Both the position numbers and the translations under genes were made by a program. A model generated the notes under the pieces. That model did not search any database. It was not told the origin of the DNA and was given only the letters and a program-made list of their open reading frames with translations. DNA of 64,000 bases from Siderastrea siderea (lineage: Eukaryota > Cnidaria > Anthozoa > Scleractinia > Rhizangiidae): assembly GCA_964030785.1 (NCBI GenBank), contig OZ034969.1, positions 39,237,201-39,301,200 on the forward strand. The letters are read 5' to 3'. Positions 54,753 through 64,000 of this stretch are shown piece after piece (positions within the stretch are counted from its first letter, which is position 1; the number at the start of each line of letters is the position of its first letter).

Positions 54753-54945
54753 CTCTGGAATACTTTGAATGTCAAAATTTCAACCATTTGAATGTTTTCT
54801 TGGCAGCGTTTTTAATTATACACCTGACTTCACGTTTTTAGAGAGTTTATACTAATTCGGAACCAAATTTACGTGGCTGCGCACTTGTGTCCAGGCATAC
54901 TTTGCCACAGGTAATTTGCCGTTATCTTTAATACTTCTCTGAATT

Positions 54946-55790
54946 CAGGGGCGTAGCGTCCATATACGCACGTACGCACAGGCGTACAGCTGAAATGCGA
55001 GAAAAATATATTTCTATTGCCTGAAGGCATTTTTATCATTAAATTGTTATATTATTTCCTATCATAGTGATGCAACTTTATGGGAAATTTTTCATTATTC
55101 CATTACGAATGGAAAAAAACACTGTGAATAATAGTGAACGTCAATAAACGGGTCACGTCTACAGCTATTACGAAGTGACACGGAGATCACTGGGGACAAG
55201 TTCAAAGCCGAAGTCACAAGATGGAGGCACAAAAATGGAACGGAAATGATCAGCATGTAAGGCCAAAGACTTTGGTTGAGACTCTTGACCACGCAAACCC
55301 CCAGTTTTATCCCGTAGTATGTGTTGTGCTTGTAACACTGCTAACGTATCCTGTCTCAACATGCACTGCTGAACGTAGCTTTTGTGCTGATGATGAGGCT
55401 AAAAACTCCTCTTTGAAGTACCATGAATGACAAGAGATTGAGCTCCCTTAATTCTACACATCCATAAGATCCAGGACGTTGACATTGACGGTGTAGTAAC
55501 AGAGGTTACCTGTCTGAATGGTAGACTTTGCTTGTGAACTGTCAACAATGGCGTCACCATTTTTTCTTTTTTGTCATACTGTAGCCTTACCGAAAATAAA
55601 CAACTACTATTGCGTTTCACTACGTATTTATTTACCGAAAAAGTCCCCCCGAAAAAACGCAGAAAATGGCATTTCCTAGACCCCAAATTTCAAAATTTTC
55701 CCCCAGACTCCCCTAGAGGGGGGCGCCTCCGGCTCTGGAAATACTCTCTTCGTGCGTACAGCTTAAAAATCGCACGCTATGTCCCGGCTG
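54946..55790 (+). pseudogene. hAT transposase remnant (C-terminal dimerisation domain), nested
   Basis: Frame 55221-55430 contains YPVVCVVLVTLLTYPVSTCT followed by AERSF, the hallmark of the hAT dimerisation domain. After a stop at 55430, the normal continuation (HIH..D.DIDGVVTE-like) is visible in another frame near 55460-55510. The surrounding ends are CAGGGGCGTAGC at 54946 and a mutated inverse near 55790. The rest of the transposase is gone. Confidence 0.72.
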
Positions 55791-56819
55791 CTGGTTAGCT
55801 TATTGGTATCTAACCATGAATTTTTCAAATTGTTAAAGTGTTCAAATTGACTTCCATGTTAGAACAAATCGAATAGCGACCAATCTCATTTTGGGGGAGG
55901 GTCACAATTGTTTGGGCTGATGTTGTGTGGAGGGCCAAGATTTTTTGACCTTAATTTGGGGGAGGGTTAATATTTTTGGGCCCTCCTTTGTGAAATTTTA
56001 CCGGCCCTCCCCCCCCCCCCCCCCCCAATAATTAATGACCGCTCCCTTAGTGGTAAAAGTACATTCTAAGCACAAACTCAAATCGAGATTCTAGTTTCTC
56101 CAAAGATTTTAGTTTCTCCCGCGCACACAAGTACCCTGTTACTATTATATGGGACATCCTCCCTTCCCCCAAGACTCAATCAAATCGGCGCCGCACGAGT
56201 TGTTGGCTACGTGCTAACAGCTCGATAACGTGAAGTAATTGTTAAATCAAGGAAAAACCCTGCTTTTTACCTCACAGGGAAACTGGATGTAGGGGAATTT
56301 CTACAAAATAAAACAATTATTCCACTCTCAATCACGTCCTAGATGAGCTCATGGCCAACTTGTGGCTACCCGCCTCGTCGCCTCAAGTAGGCGTCGATTT
56401 TGTGAAATAATTGTTGAGTGGTCATCAACGTGATATTTCCTATTGAACGGAATTTATGAGATATCCCATTCGAGAACCAAATGAAAGTAGTTGACAAAAT
56501 GTTAAGGATTGCTGGATAAACCACTTTGTCTGCAGGATGTTATAAAATCATCCGCTCACTGAATCAAGGTGACGGCTTCAGCTGTTTAAGTGTACAGGTG
56601 ACATTCGATGAAGAGTTAACATTTGCGTTGTTAGCTTCACTTACCTAAAAAGATGGACAGTGAGCTTTGTCCGCCAGATGTCGAAAAAGGGAAATAAATG
56701 GTCACAACCTTTTTTTGAAATATCGAAAAACAAACAGTACGACAGGAAAGGTCTATTCAACAGCTTTTATTTGATTATCACACTTGTGAGTTTTGTTTAC
56801 AGAATGAAGAGTTGAGGCC

Positions 56820-58715
56820 TCCGCAAACGAGGAAATATTGTTACGGAAACATTGTTTCTGTTTGGGTGCATACGGAACGTTTGTTGCTTCCCACTACAAA
56901 AAAATGTTTATAATTATTCCCAGAAAGATTTTGTTTCCGCAACAAATGGTTCATAGTTTGCGCACCGAGGAAACAATGTCACTGTATTCTAGGGTCGCGC
57001 GAGCTGCTTTTCCTAAATTGTGCATGCGCAAGAGCTTGAGGGCAATTGTTTTCAATCTTGGATTGTTCGGCAAGAAAACATTGTTTCTACGGTGTACGAT
57101 GGAGATCATTCACAATTTTACAACAACTTGATTCGATGGGATAAAACTTGATTCTATGAAATAAAACTTGATTCTATGAAATAAAACTTGATTCTTTGAA
57201 ACGTAAACTTGATTCTATGAAATAAAACTTGATTCTTTGAAACGTAATCTTGATTCTTTGAAACGTAAACTTGATTCTATGAAATAAAACTTGATTCCTG
57301 CAAAACACAAACTTGATTCTTTGAAAAGCAAACTTGATTTCTGCAAAACGCAAACTTGAAACTTTGAAACGCAAACTAGATTCCCTGAAACTGCAAACTT
57401 GATTTCTTGAAAACGCACTTATTTGTTTCCGTGTCACGGTTATCTTTAAAGGAGGAGCGGCAGGGAATCGAGAAATGAAGAACGGGGAACGGGGAATCTT
57501 TAAAATGAGGAATCTTTAAAATGGAAAATCTTTAAAAGCGGGGATCTTTGAAATAAGGACTCTTTAAACTGGGTGAAAACATTTAAAAAGGTCACAGTAA
57601 AATAAATGAAATCGGTATCGATATCTGGGGTTGTCACGCAGTTGAAGCAAAGGGTTAAATTTCGTTCGCGCAATTGTATTTTTGCCGTATTTTTGGTGCG
57701 TAGATTCAAGAAGGCATGATGCTCGTGAGTTAAGTCCATCAAAGAGACGTTCTTCAACGAGCAAGTCGGACAAGAATGCTTTTATTACGAAAAAGTCACT
57801 TGAGTTGTTAGTGTGTATTTTCAAAACCGTTGCTTCAGTACTGGCTTGCGAATATCATGATATCTGTCATGTTATCCGGTTGCAGCCAGTCGCCCAGATG
57901 CTGTGTAAAAGCGGCTCACTTTCGTCGTTTACAACCTTTCTTTAGCTAAAAATACATTTCGCTTAGAGAAATCCATAATCTCTAAGTTTTCAAATGACAT
58001 TTCAAACTTTGATATCAAACAATCATCTACATGACGACCATGAGATGCCAGCGAATTTTACTTGTAGCATTATGGGATCGTGTAAAAAGGGGACTTGTTA
58101 TTACAGCGTTTCGTGTCTTGAACTCAATATTTATAATTCATTTCAAGAGATCTATGTATCTTAACTTTTAAGTGAGACTTATTACAAGTAAAGATTCCCG
58201 CTTTTAAAGACTAATCATTTTAAAAATACCTGCTTTTAAAATTCCCATTTTAAAGATTCCCCGTTCTCCGTTCCCCATCTCTCCATTCCCCACTCCGCTT
58301 AAAAATAACCGTGCCATTGAAACAACAAGTGCGTTTTCAAGAAATCAAGTTTGCAGTTTCAGGGAATCAAGTTTGCGTTTCAAAGAATCAAGTTTGTGTT
58401 TTTAAAGAATCAAGTTTGTGTTTTGCAGAAATCAAGTTTGCTTTTCAAAGAAATCAAGTTTGCGTTTAAAAGAATCAAGATTAATACGTTTCAAAGAATC
58501 AAGTTTTCAGTTTCATAGAATCAAGATTACGTTTCAAAGAATCAAGTTTCATTTCATAGAATCAAGTTTAGGTTTTTTTTAATAGAATGAAGTTTTATCG
58601 CATAGAATCATGTTGTTGTAAAATTGAGAGTGATCTCCATCGTACATCGTAGTTTCTCGCTCGTTTGCGCGCTCAGGAAACATGGTGGGAAACAATTTTT
58701 CCGCAACTATGATTC
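56820..58715. mobile_element. Large fold-back element with minisatellite arms
   Basis: Arms about 57122-57560 and 58185-58620 are inverted copies. Each is built of repeated ACTTGATTCTTTGAAACG units (inverse on the right) followed inward by GGGGAATCTTTAAAATG units. Outside them, CGATGGAGATCA...CAATTTTACAACAAC and the ends near AACGAGGAA.TAT are also inverted. The central ~620 bp carries no recognised gene. Confidence 0.75.
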
Positions 58716-58901
58716 CTCGTTTGAGAAGACCTTTAAAGTTGTGTTTTGATTTTGAGCGTGAATGGATTAAATTGGACAATTTTAAACCACTCCGTAGAGA
58801 TCATTAAATTTCTTTGCTGGAGCTGGTTTTTTTGTTGTGAGAGCAACAGAACTCCTCCGAAATGTGGCTATTTGAAGCAAGAAAAAGAAAAAGGGATATT
58901 A

Positions 58902-59829
58902 GGGAAGGTACGTTTTTTCTTGGGGGGGGGGAGGGCTGGGGCCTCAGAGAGGAGGGTCATCAGTGAAAGTGAGCACAAAAGGGGAGGGCCATACCTCATG
59001 TGAGCTATTCAAGGGAGGGTCACACATCTTTTCCGGAATTTTTTAATGAGAGTTTTTGTGATGTTGCTTTCCATTTTTCTTACAGATTAAGTTTTTGTTT
59101 TCACCTACTTTGATTTAATTTGGTGTTTTGTTATAGGTACTAGGTTGCATTTGTACAAGTATATTATGCCATGGCACATAGTTTTTCTCGGAGGACTCGT
59201 GTCCTTTTGCGTCCGTATCGAGAAGAACTTGACTCAGGTATCGTTTCTTCAGCTTCTTGCTGTTGGCTATCCGCTGCCTGATCTCCTGAGTTGTTTAGTT
59301 CTGAAGAGTTACTAGTAGATCCAACAATGTGCTTTACCCTGTCGGAAATGAAGGAAATATTTGTTTTTGAGAGGCAGATTTCGCATGCTAAACAAATAAA
59401 CCTTTCTGTTAAAATAACCAACAGCAATTCCGGCTAGTCGGAGAAAGAAGCGCGTGTATTTTCCCTTAGATATTTTATGTTGAAAACTTTTATAATACTC
59501 AAATACTTCCATATTCAAACTTCAGCTATAAAACGTAAATATCCCACACTGATTGTTCGCATTTTCTTTGTTTCAGCGTGCACACATTCAATATCGACTT
59601 ATATTCATATTCAAACACTTTGCGTTCACAAGAGAAACGTTTTGAGGTTTCTACAGCCTGGAACATACCATGTAGTAGTGAGGGGAGGGTCGCACTTTTG
59701 TCAGTCACCTAAAGGTGGGGGGGTCAGGAGTGTTTTCATTAAAACACAAGGGAGGGCCAACACTTTTTTGGGAAAAAAATCCCAAAATTCCCCAGCCCTC
59801 CCCCCCCCCCCGAAAAAACGTACCTTCCC
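58902..59829. mobile_element. 928-bp DNA element with GGG ends and TTA target duplication
   Basis: Ends GGGAAGGTACGTTTTTTC...GGGGGAGGGCTGGGG, inverted at the right, with TTA on both sides (58899-58901, 59830-59832). Same design as 52701-56046 but different ends past GGGA. An open minus-strand stretch inside (59427-59164, a Ser/Glu-rich tail ending RKRTRVLREKLCAMA) has no recognised family. Confidence 0.72.
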
Positions 59830-59832
59830 TTA

Positions 59833-60953
59833 GCATACAAAAGCAAAACTTTGGAAATCGCTTTTTCCGGCCCCGCTTATTTAAAATGATTACACAAATT
59901 TGCAGCTTCCGTTTTGGCGGCGTAGCCCACAACTATAAGGTGGAGAACTTCAGCTGTGTTTATACAGTTAAACAGTTACACTAGAACGAGGAAGTGATTG
60001 GATAAAAAGCGATAAAAGGACTGACCCTTGACGCATTTGAAGTGCTTGATACAAACAAAACGATTATTTTTGTCTGTGGGTTTAGCATTACGTTGCACTT
60101 TTTATTTCAAAGGCTTGATCCCCACCCCCCCCCCCCCTCCCAGTACCAAATTTGACTAAATTTTTCGAGCAAAACTGTAGGCAACGAAAACTAAATTACC
60201 CATAAGTGAGTAATTTGGCAGCCGATAATTAATCACTGCTCAGTTAACTGGAATGTCCACATTTCGGACCTCCTTAGGCGGGGGTGGATGCAAACAGGCA
60301 GTCGGCTTGGAAAATGCAATCAGCCCTGTGCGGGCTACTTTGTTTTCCTTGTGTTCTCAGCTTTTGTTTTCAGTGCAGTCGAGAAAATGAGTGGGCGAGC
60401 ACGGACACAAACGCGGTCAATTATTGACTTCCGTCAGTCATTGTAGTCAGCTGTTGTGAATTCTGGAGCTTCCCAAGGCTTAAACGTCCAGTTGTTCTGT
60501 ATAGTTTAGTGGCTAGCAACCTTGGTTTCCAATTCCAACTCAAAACTAGCAGAACTAGTTACACCGGATTGCCATCATATCATCACGCCTCCGCACCAAA
60601 TACAGCTTTTAACAACAGCACTTTTTTCCTATGTTTCAGTTTAGTATAATAATATTTGCTATACATGAATCTGTGTTGTTTTTTCAAAACAACTCGTTAC
60701 GTTATCTCAACAGTGGATAGCACTTTCCCACATGGAGTAGCACATTCAACAATGCAGTTTTAACTAGTTGACGGAGCCGCTAATTTTGCTTCTTTTTTCT
60801 GTACCCGAAGGACCACTGACCATTCACCATCGACCATTCACCATTGTTTAAAATTCCACGCCTACATCCATATAATGACTTCTCGTATGTATTGAAATTT
60901 CAAAGCAATTTTTTTTGCTTTGAAATAAATAAAAACGATTTCACTTAGGAGTC
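59833..60953. other. Upstream region of the deiodinase-like gene
   Basis: No coding exon recognised. Contains a long C run at 60124-60137 and AT-rich sequence just before the ATG; no clear TATA box could be assigned. Confidence 0.45.
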
Positions 60954-61440
60954 ATGTTGTCGAATGTAAATTTACTTTCTTGTAAATTTTATTTCTTTGC
61001 AAGCGTACTTCGTCTTGCTTTTGCTGTTGGTAAACTCCTGAATGTGATTCCACTTTGCACAAAGCTGCTGCAAAAGTTGTTCCTGTGTTGGACAAAGTGT
61101 GGACTGCACCCAGATGATTTTTGGCACACTATGTTTAGCTCTGAAATGGAAAACACACTTTTGCACGTTCTTTGGAGATTTGGCGAAGAAGGCGCGTCCT
61201 GGTGGGACCGCTATTAAAGTTCCTGTGCTGTGCCTGGATGATAAACACCCGGCAAGACGAAAGCTCCTGGACTTCCAAACCCCTGGAAGGCCCTTGGTCG
61301 TTAACTTTGGCTCCTGCTCCTGACCAGAGTTTATAGCGGACCTGCGAGAATTCGGTAATATGGTCCGCCATTTTCAACATGTTGACTTTGTTGTTTTGTA
61401 CATTGAAGAAGTACACCCTGTGGACAGATGGGCGTTTAAG
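60954..61440 (+). CDS. Iodothyronine-deiodinase-like selenoprotein, first coding exon (one frame change)
   Basis: Deiodinases are thioredoxin-fold selenoenzymes anchored by an N-terminal membrane helix; in vertebrates they remove iodine from thyroid hormones. The ATG at 60954 opens a hydrophobic helix (FASVLRLAFAVGKLLNVIP, cf. vertebrate VAVHVVVGKVLLILFP) and DDFWHTMFSSEM. After a +1 shift around 61165-61185 the match continues: AKKARPGGTAIKVPVLCLDD, LLDFQTPGRPLVVNFGSCS, an in-frame TGA (61321-61323) exactly at the selenocysteine site, then PEFIADLREFGNMV and VVLYIEEVHPVDRWAFK. The exon ends at AAG|GTGAGG (61440). The YIEE.H...WAFK core is diagnostic. The frame change is either a base error or a real lesion. 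Remaining exons and the SECIS are not visible. Confidence 0.85.
61321..61323 (+). other. In-frame TGA read as selenocysteine
   Basis: Context GGC TCC TGC TCC TGA CCA GAG TTT: homology runs through the codon (NFGSCS-Sec-PEF, as NFGSCT-Sec-P in vertebrate enzymes) and continues in the same frame for 39 codons. Confidence 0.88.
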
Positions 61441-63400
61441 GTGAGGCCAAACCTTCGTTTTGGGGGGGACAGTAATCACTTTCAAACGTACATGTCTTAA
61501 ATGATCCCGTATATATAATCGAGAAAAAAGGTTTGCAGGATTGTTTTAAACGCCTTGAATATTTTTTTCTGGAGTACAGTTTTAATTACAAAAATGGGTA
61601 CTATTGTAGTTCAAAGGTCGGTGGTTCAAATCCATTGAAGCTATGACATTTTGTCATTTAATTGCATAAATGTAGTTCATAGCCGCGATAACCACTTCTC
61701 GATTCCATTTCACGTACCCCTGCGATTGACTACATTCTATCCAGGAGAAGAAATACTTTTAGTTGGTTAGCCTAATGCGGTACAGACCATACCTACGCGA
61801 CGGCCGTGTGTGATACATATACCGCATATGAATCATACATACCTGCCAAAAAAGTTACACCGGGAAATTTTGCAGCTGGTAGGTCATGCACTGATTCATA
61901 AAAACGAACTTTGTTGAAAACCAAAAAAGTTTGGGCTTCATATCAACAAAATTTATTCGGAGGTTTTCTCTTAGTTCTTTCATAACAATTTAAGCTCTGT
62001 GCTAATTCTTTCTCCATTAAGGCCTGTAGAGTGCTCTGTTACCATTGTCACTTTTTTTAATCTGTCGTATACTCGGGCATATATACTGTGATTACGTAAC
62101 GTGGGTTTAAGTCATACAGGGAGCTTATTTTGAGGGGAACTCATCCAAGCAGCCAAGATAACATTTTAGAACATTCAGATATGCGCTTTCGCAAATTAAT
62201 TACTTGTATGTCGTCTATTGTGTTATACTTGTTCATCTATTCAGCTCCACCGCAGTGAATACACTTTTATCGTTTGCATTAATTATCCTCACGAAATTAA
62301 TCTCACCTCTATGATCTAACTTTTCCTCCATAAAACCTCCACAAAACGCTTTACCTGTAGCCATGACGAAGAACGTAACCCTCTAAGACCAGTAGAGAAT
62401 GGACCAGTTCAGTCTTGAACGCCGCGTTCCAGTAAACGTATAGTTGATTAATATAGGATTTTAGGGAAACAAGAGTACAATAAATTCGTCTCTTGGGATT
62501 GGAACACAAAACATTTTTCACATTCAAGTTCAAGTTCAAGATAATTTCACCGAACAAAGAGAGAGAGACTTCACCGAACAGAGAGAGAGAGAATTGACAA
62601 GATTGAAAATATTAAGAGAAATTGTAAGGCTTGTACTGATTAGGCTTCCTTGTTAGCCCTACGAGGAACTGTCTCGCATAGAAAACTTGAAAAAATGTTG
62701 CCAGTTGTATAAAACTCTTTAGGCAGAGGAGAGTTTTTGTAGTAATTAAAACTTAACCCAATTCCAAGAGACGAACCAGTCGAGAAAAATAAGTATAGAG
62801 GAACGTCATTGATTGGGCCACCAACGGGCTACGAACTACAGGCCGGGAGTTTCTGTATTATTGGTCAATCAGAAAAGAAAAGGAAAACAAGGAAATATGC
62901 GATGCAAAGGAATGGGAAGTGAAAATAACGATAACCCGACCACGACTTGAAATGTTTCGACCTGAGAACCTTTTACCTGTGTATAGCGGGATAATTTGAC
63001 CGTTAGCCTCACCAACCGTGTTGCCGGATTCAAAGTGTCATAAGGAAATGACTGTGGAATTGGTTCAGGGCAAAATTAAACTCCCCTCTGTAACAGACCT
63101 GGTGAAGCTTGGTTGTTCACCAGGTTTTTTACAAAAATTCTACCATGGAAGACAAAAATCCACCAGGATGATCCGATTGAACACCAGGGAGGCCGACGAT
63201 TTATAAACTCTAGCCATATATGTATATGCCTGCAAAACTTTGTCCCAGTAGTTAAGGAGGAAACCCCTATTGCATTAATTTTAAAAATATGTCAACTGAT
63301 GCATCTTATACAAGAGTTGTTCAACACCAGTCAAAGCCATTTAAGCATTATTCTCAAAATTAACTCACCACTTCTTGGTTACTGCATATCGTAGTGTTGT
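61441..63400. other. First intron of the deiodinase-like gene or intergenic
   Basis: I searched the plus strand for the expected C-terminal deiodinase motifs (VVD.M.N...YGA.PERLY) and did not find them. A degenerate B-box-like GGTTCAAATCC at 61621-61631 and AGAGAGAG runs near 62561-62591 are the only other signals. Confidence 0.45.
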
Positions 63401-64000
63401 TTATCGCAGACAGGCCATAATGTCGTTATACCTGCAGGGTCTGCCTCTTCTTTGCTTCCGTTCTAGATAGGCAAGGGTCTCTTCTGCTTCAACTGGTTCT
63501 GAGGTTGCCTCTTCACCGTCATCTTCGTAGTTGTCGTCTGCATGCAGTGGCACCAATGCTCGTGTGAGGGAATCCTCAAATTCTTCAGCAATTTCTAAAA
63601 TTTCATGATATGTCTCCACTGACATCTTGTACACGGTTTCCGTGATTGTAACAGCTTCATCTAAGCATACAGTCATGGCATTGTCATCACTGTGCGTATG
63701 CCATTGAAGCACCTGTCCAGCTGGGGTCTATGGCATAAAAAATGTTCTCTTCATCTCGCGAGGTTTCAACAAGAAAATCTCCCCGCAATTTGTCCATGGT
63801 CCAATACTCGCCGTTGATACATTTTCGGTAACCTTTAGAAGGTTAAAGGGTAACCCATCAGTTCCACGAAATACAAGGACTTCTCCACTCTCAAAAACGA
63901 AATCAGACGCACTCAAGGAACCATCATTAGGACCGTCGACTGAATGATAATCTTCACTTCCCGGTTGCTCTACGTTACTTACGAAAATGCGATCTTGGAT
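63401..64000 (-). pseudogene. Unrecognised coding fragment with one in-frame stop, runs off the right edge
   Basis: One minus-strand frame is open from the window edge (64000) to 63401 except for a TAG at 63728-63730. Upstream part: GSEDYHSVDGPNDGSLSASD, LVFRGTDGLPFNLLKV, WTNCGEIFLLKPREMKRTFF. Downstream part: WHTHSDDNAMTVCLDEAVTI, VETYHEILEIAEEFE, an acidic stretch and RRGRPCRYNDIMACLR. Composition looks coding on both sides of the stop, so this is probably a decayed last exon, perhaps of a transposon-derived gene. I do not recognise the family. Confidence 0.45.

Larger units (their letters stand above)
52701..56046. mobile_element. 3.3-kb DNA element with GGG ends and TTA target duplication
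   Basis: The ends GGGAAACGGTCATTAATTAT and GGGAGCGGTCATTAATTATT (right end read inverted) are followed inward by long G tracts and AGGGCCGGTAAA. TTA flanks both sides (52698-52700, 56047-56049), as in PIF/Harbinger (TWA). The interior has several broken open frames, including acidic and coiled-coil ones, and a nested hAT remnant. No intact transposase recognised. Confidence 0.7.

Noticed and set aside
57174..57437. Minus-strand open frame with repeated FQRIKF motifs
   Set aside because: It is the minisatellite arm of the fold-back element, not a repeat protein.
61099..61323. Deiodinase-like frame ending at TGA taken as a short complete protein
   Set aside because: Homology continues in the same frame beyond the TGA through the catalytic core, so TGA is read as selenocysteine.
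1..64000. CRISPR arrays, bacterial operons, phage genes
   Set aside because: None of the repeats have CRISPR spacing, and the exon-intron genes and repeat content are those of an animal genome.

Overview
This is a 64 kb piece of an animal nuclear genome, most likely a cnidarian and probably a stony coral. It is AT-rich, has long introns with GT-AG splice sites, and is crowded with short mobile elements of types common in coral genomes. I see no prokaryotic operons, CRISPR arrays or rRNA. The species cannot be named from the sequence.

Three host genes are recognisable. (1) 16936 down to 2082, minus strand: D-2-hydroxyglutarate dehydrogenase (D2HGDH), 14 coding exons in continuous phase, about 429 codons. 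The last ~90 codons lie beyond the left edge. Its second-last visible exon is partly triplicated in tandem. (2) About 29960 to 46400, plus strand: a naked-cuticle (Nkd) homologue, the EF-hand antagonist of Dishevelled/Wnt signalling. It has six shared coding exons and three alternative N-terminal coding exons, all ending in the same phase, giving predicted proteins of 450, 456 or 462 residues. (3) 60954 to 61440, plus strand: the first coding exon of an iodothyronine-deiodinase-like selenoprotein with an in-frame TGA at the selenocysteine position. It needs a +1 frame change upstream of that site, and its 3' exons and SECIS were not found in the window. A fragment of an unrecognised minus-strand coding region sits at the right edge.

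Between D2HGDH and Nkd lies a recent Ty3/gypsy LTR retrotransposon (21207-25808). It has identical 162-bp LTRs, a 5-bp target duplication, a serine-tRNA-type primer site, a polypurine tract and a Gag-Pol reading frame broken once near its 3' end.

The rest is mostly small mobile elements: terminal-inverted-repeat elements with visible target duplications (5634-6341, 15922-16708, 52701-56046, 58902-59829), fold-back structures (8020-8641, 56820-58715), tRNA-headed SINEs (10406-10709; 50830-51186, itself interrupted by a 156-bp element), tRNA-like repeats (12621-12907, 32623-32715), a hAT transposase remnant, minisatellites and G-tract-ended elements. D2HGDH is metabolic (mitochondrial 2-hydroxyglutarate oxidation), Nkd a signalling regulator and the deiodinase-like gene an oxidoreductase of thioredoxin fold. 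They are unrelated neighbours with separate promoters.
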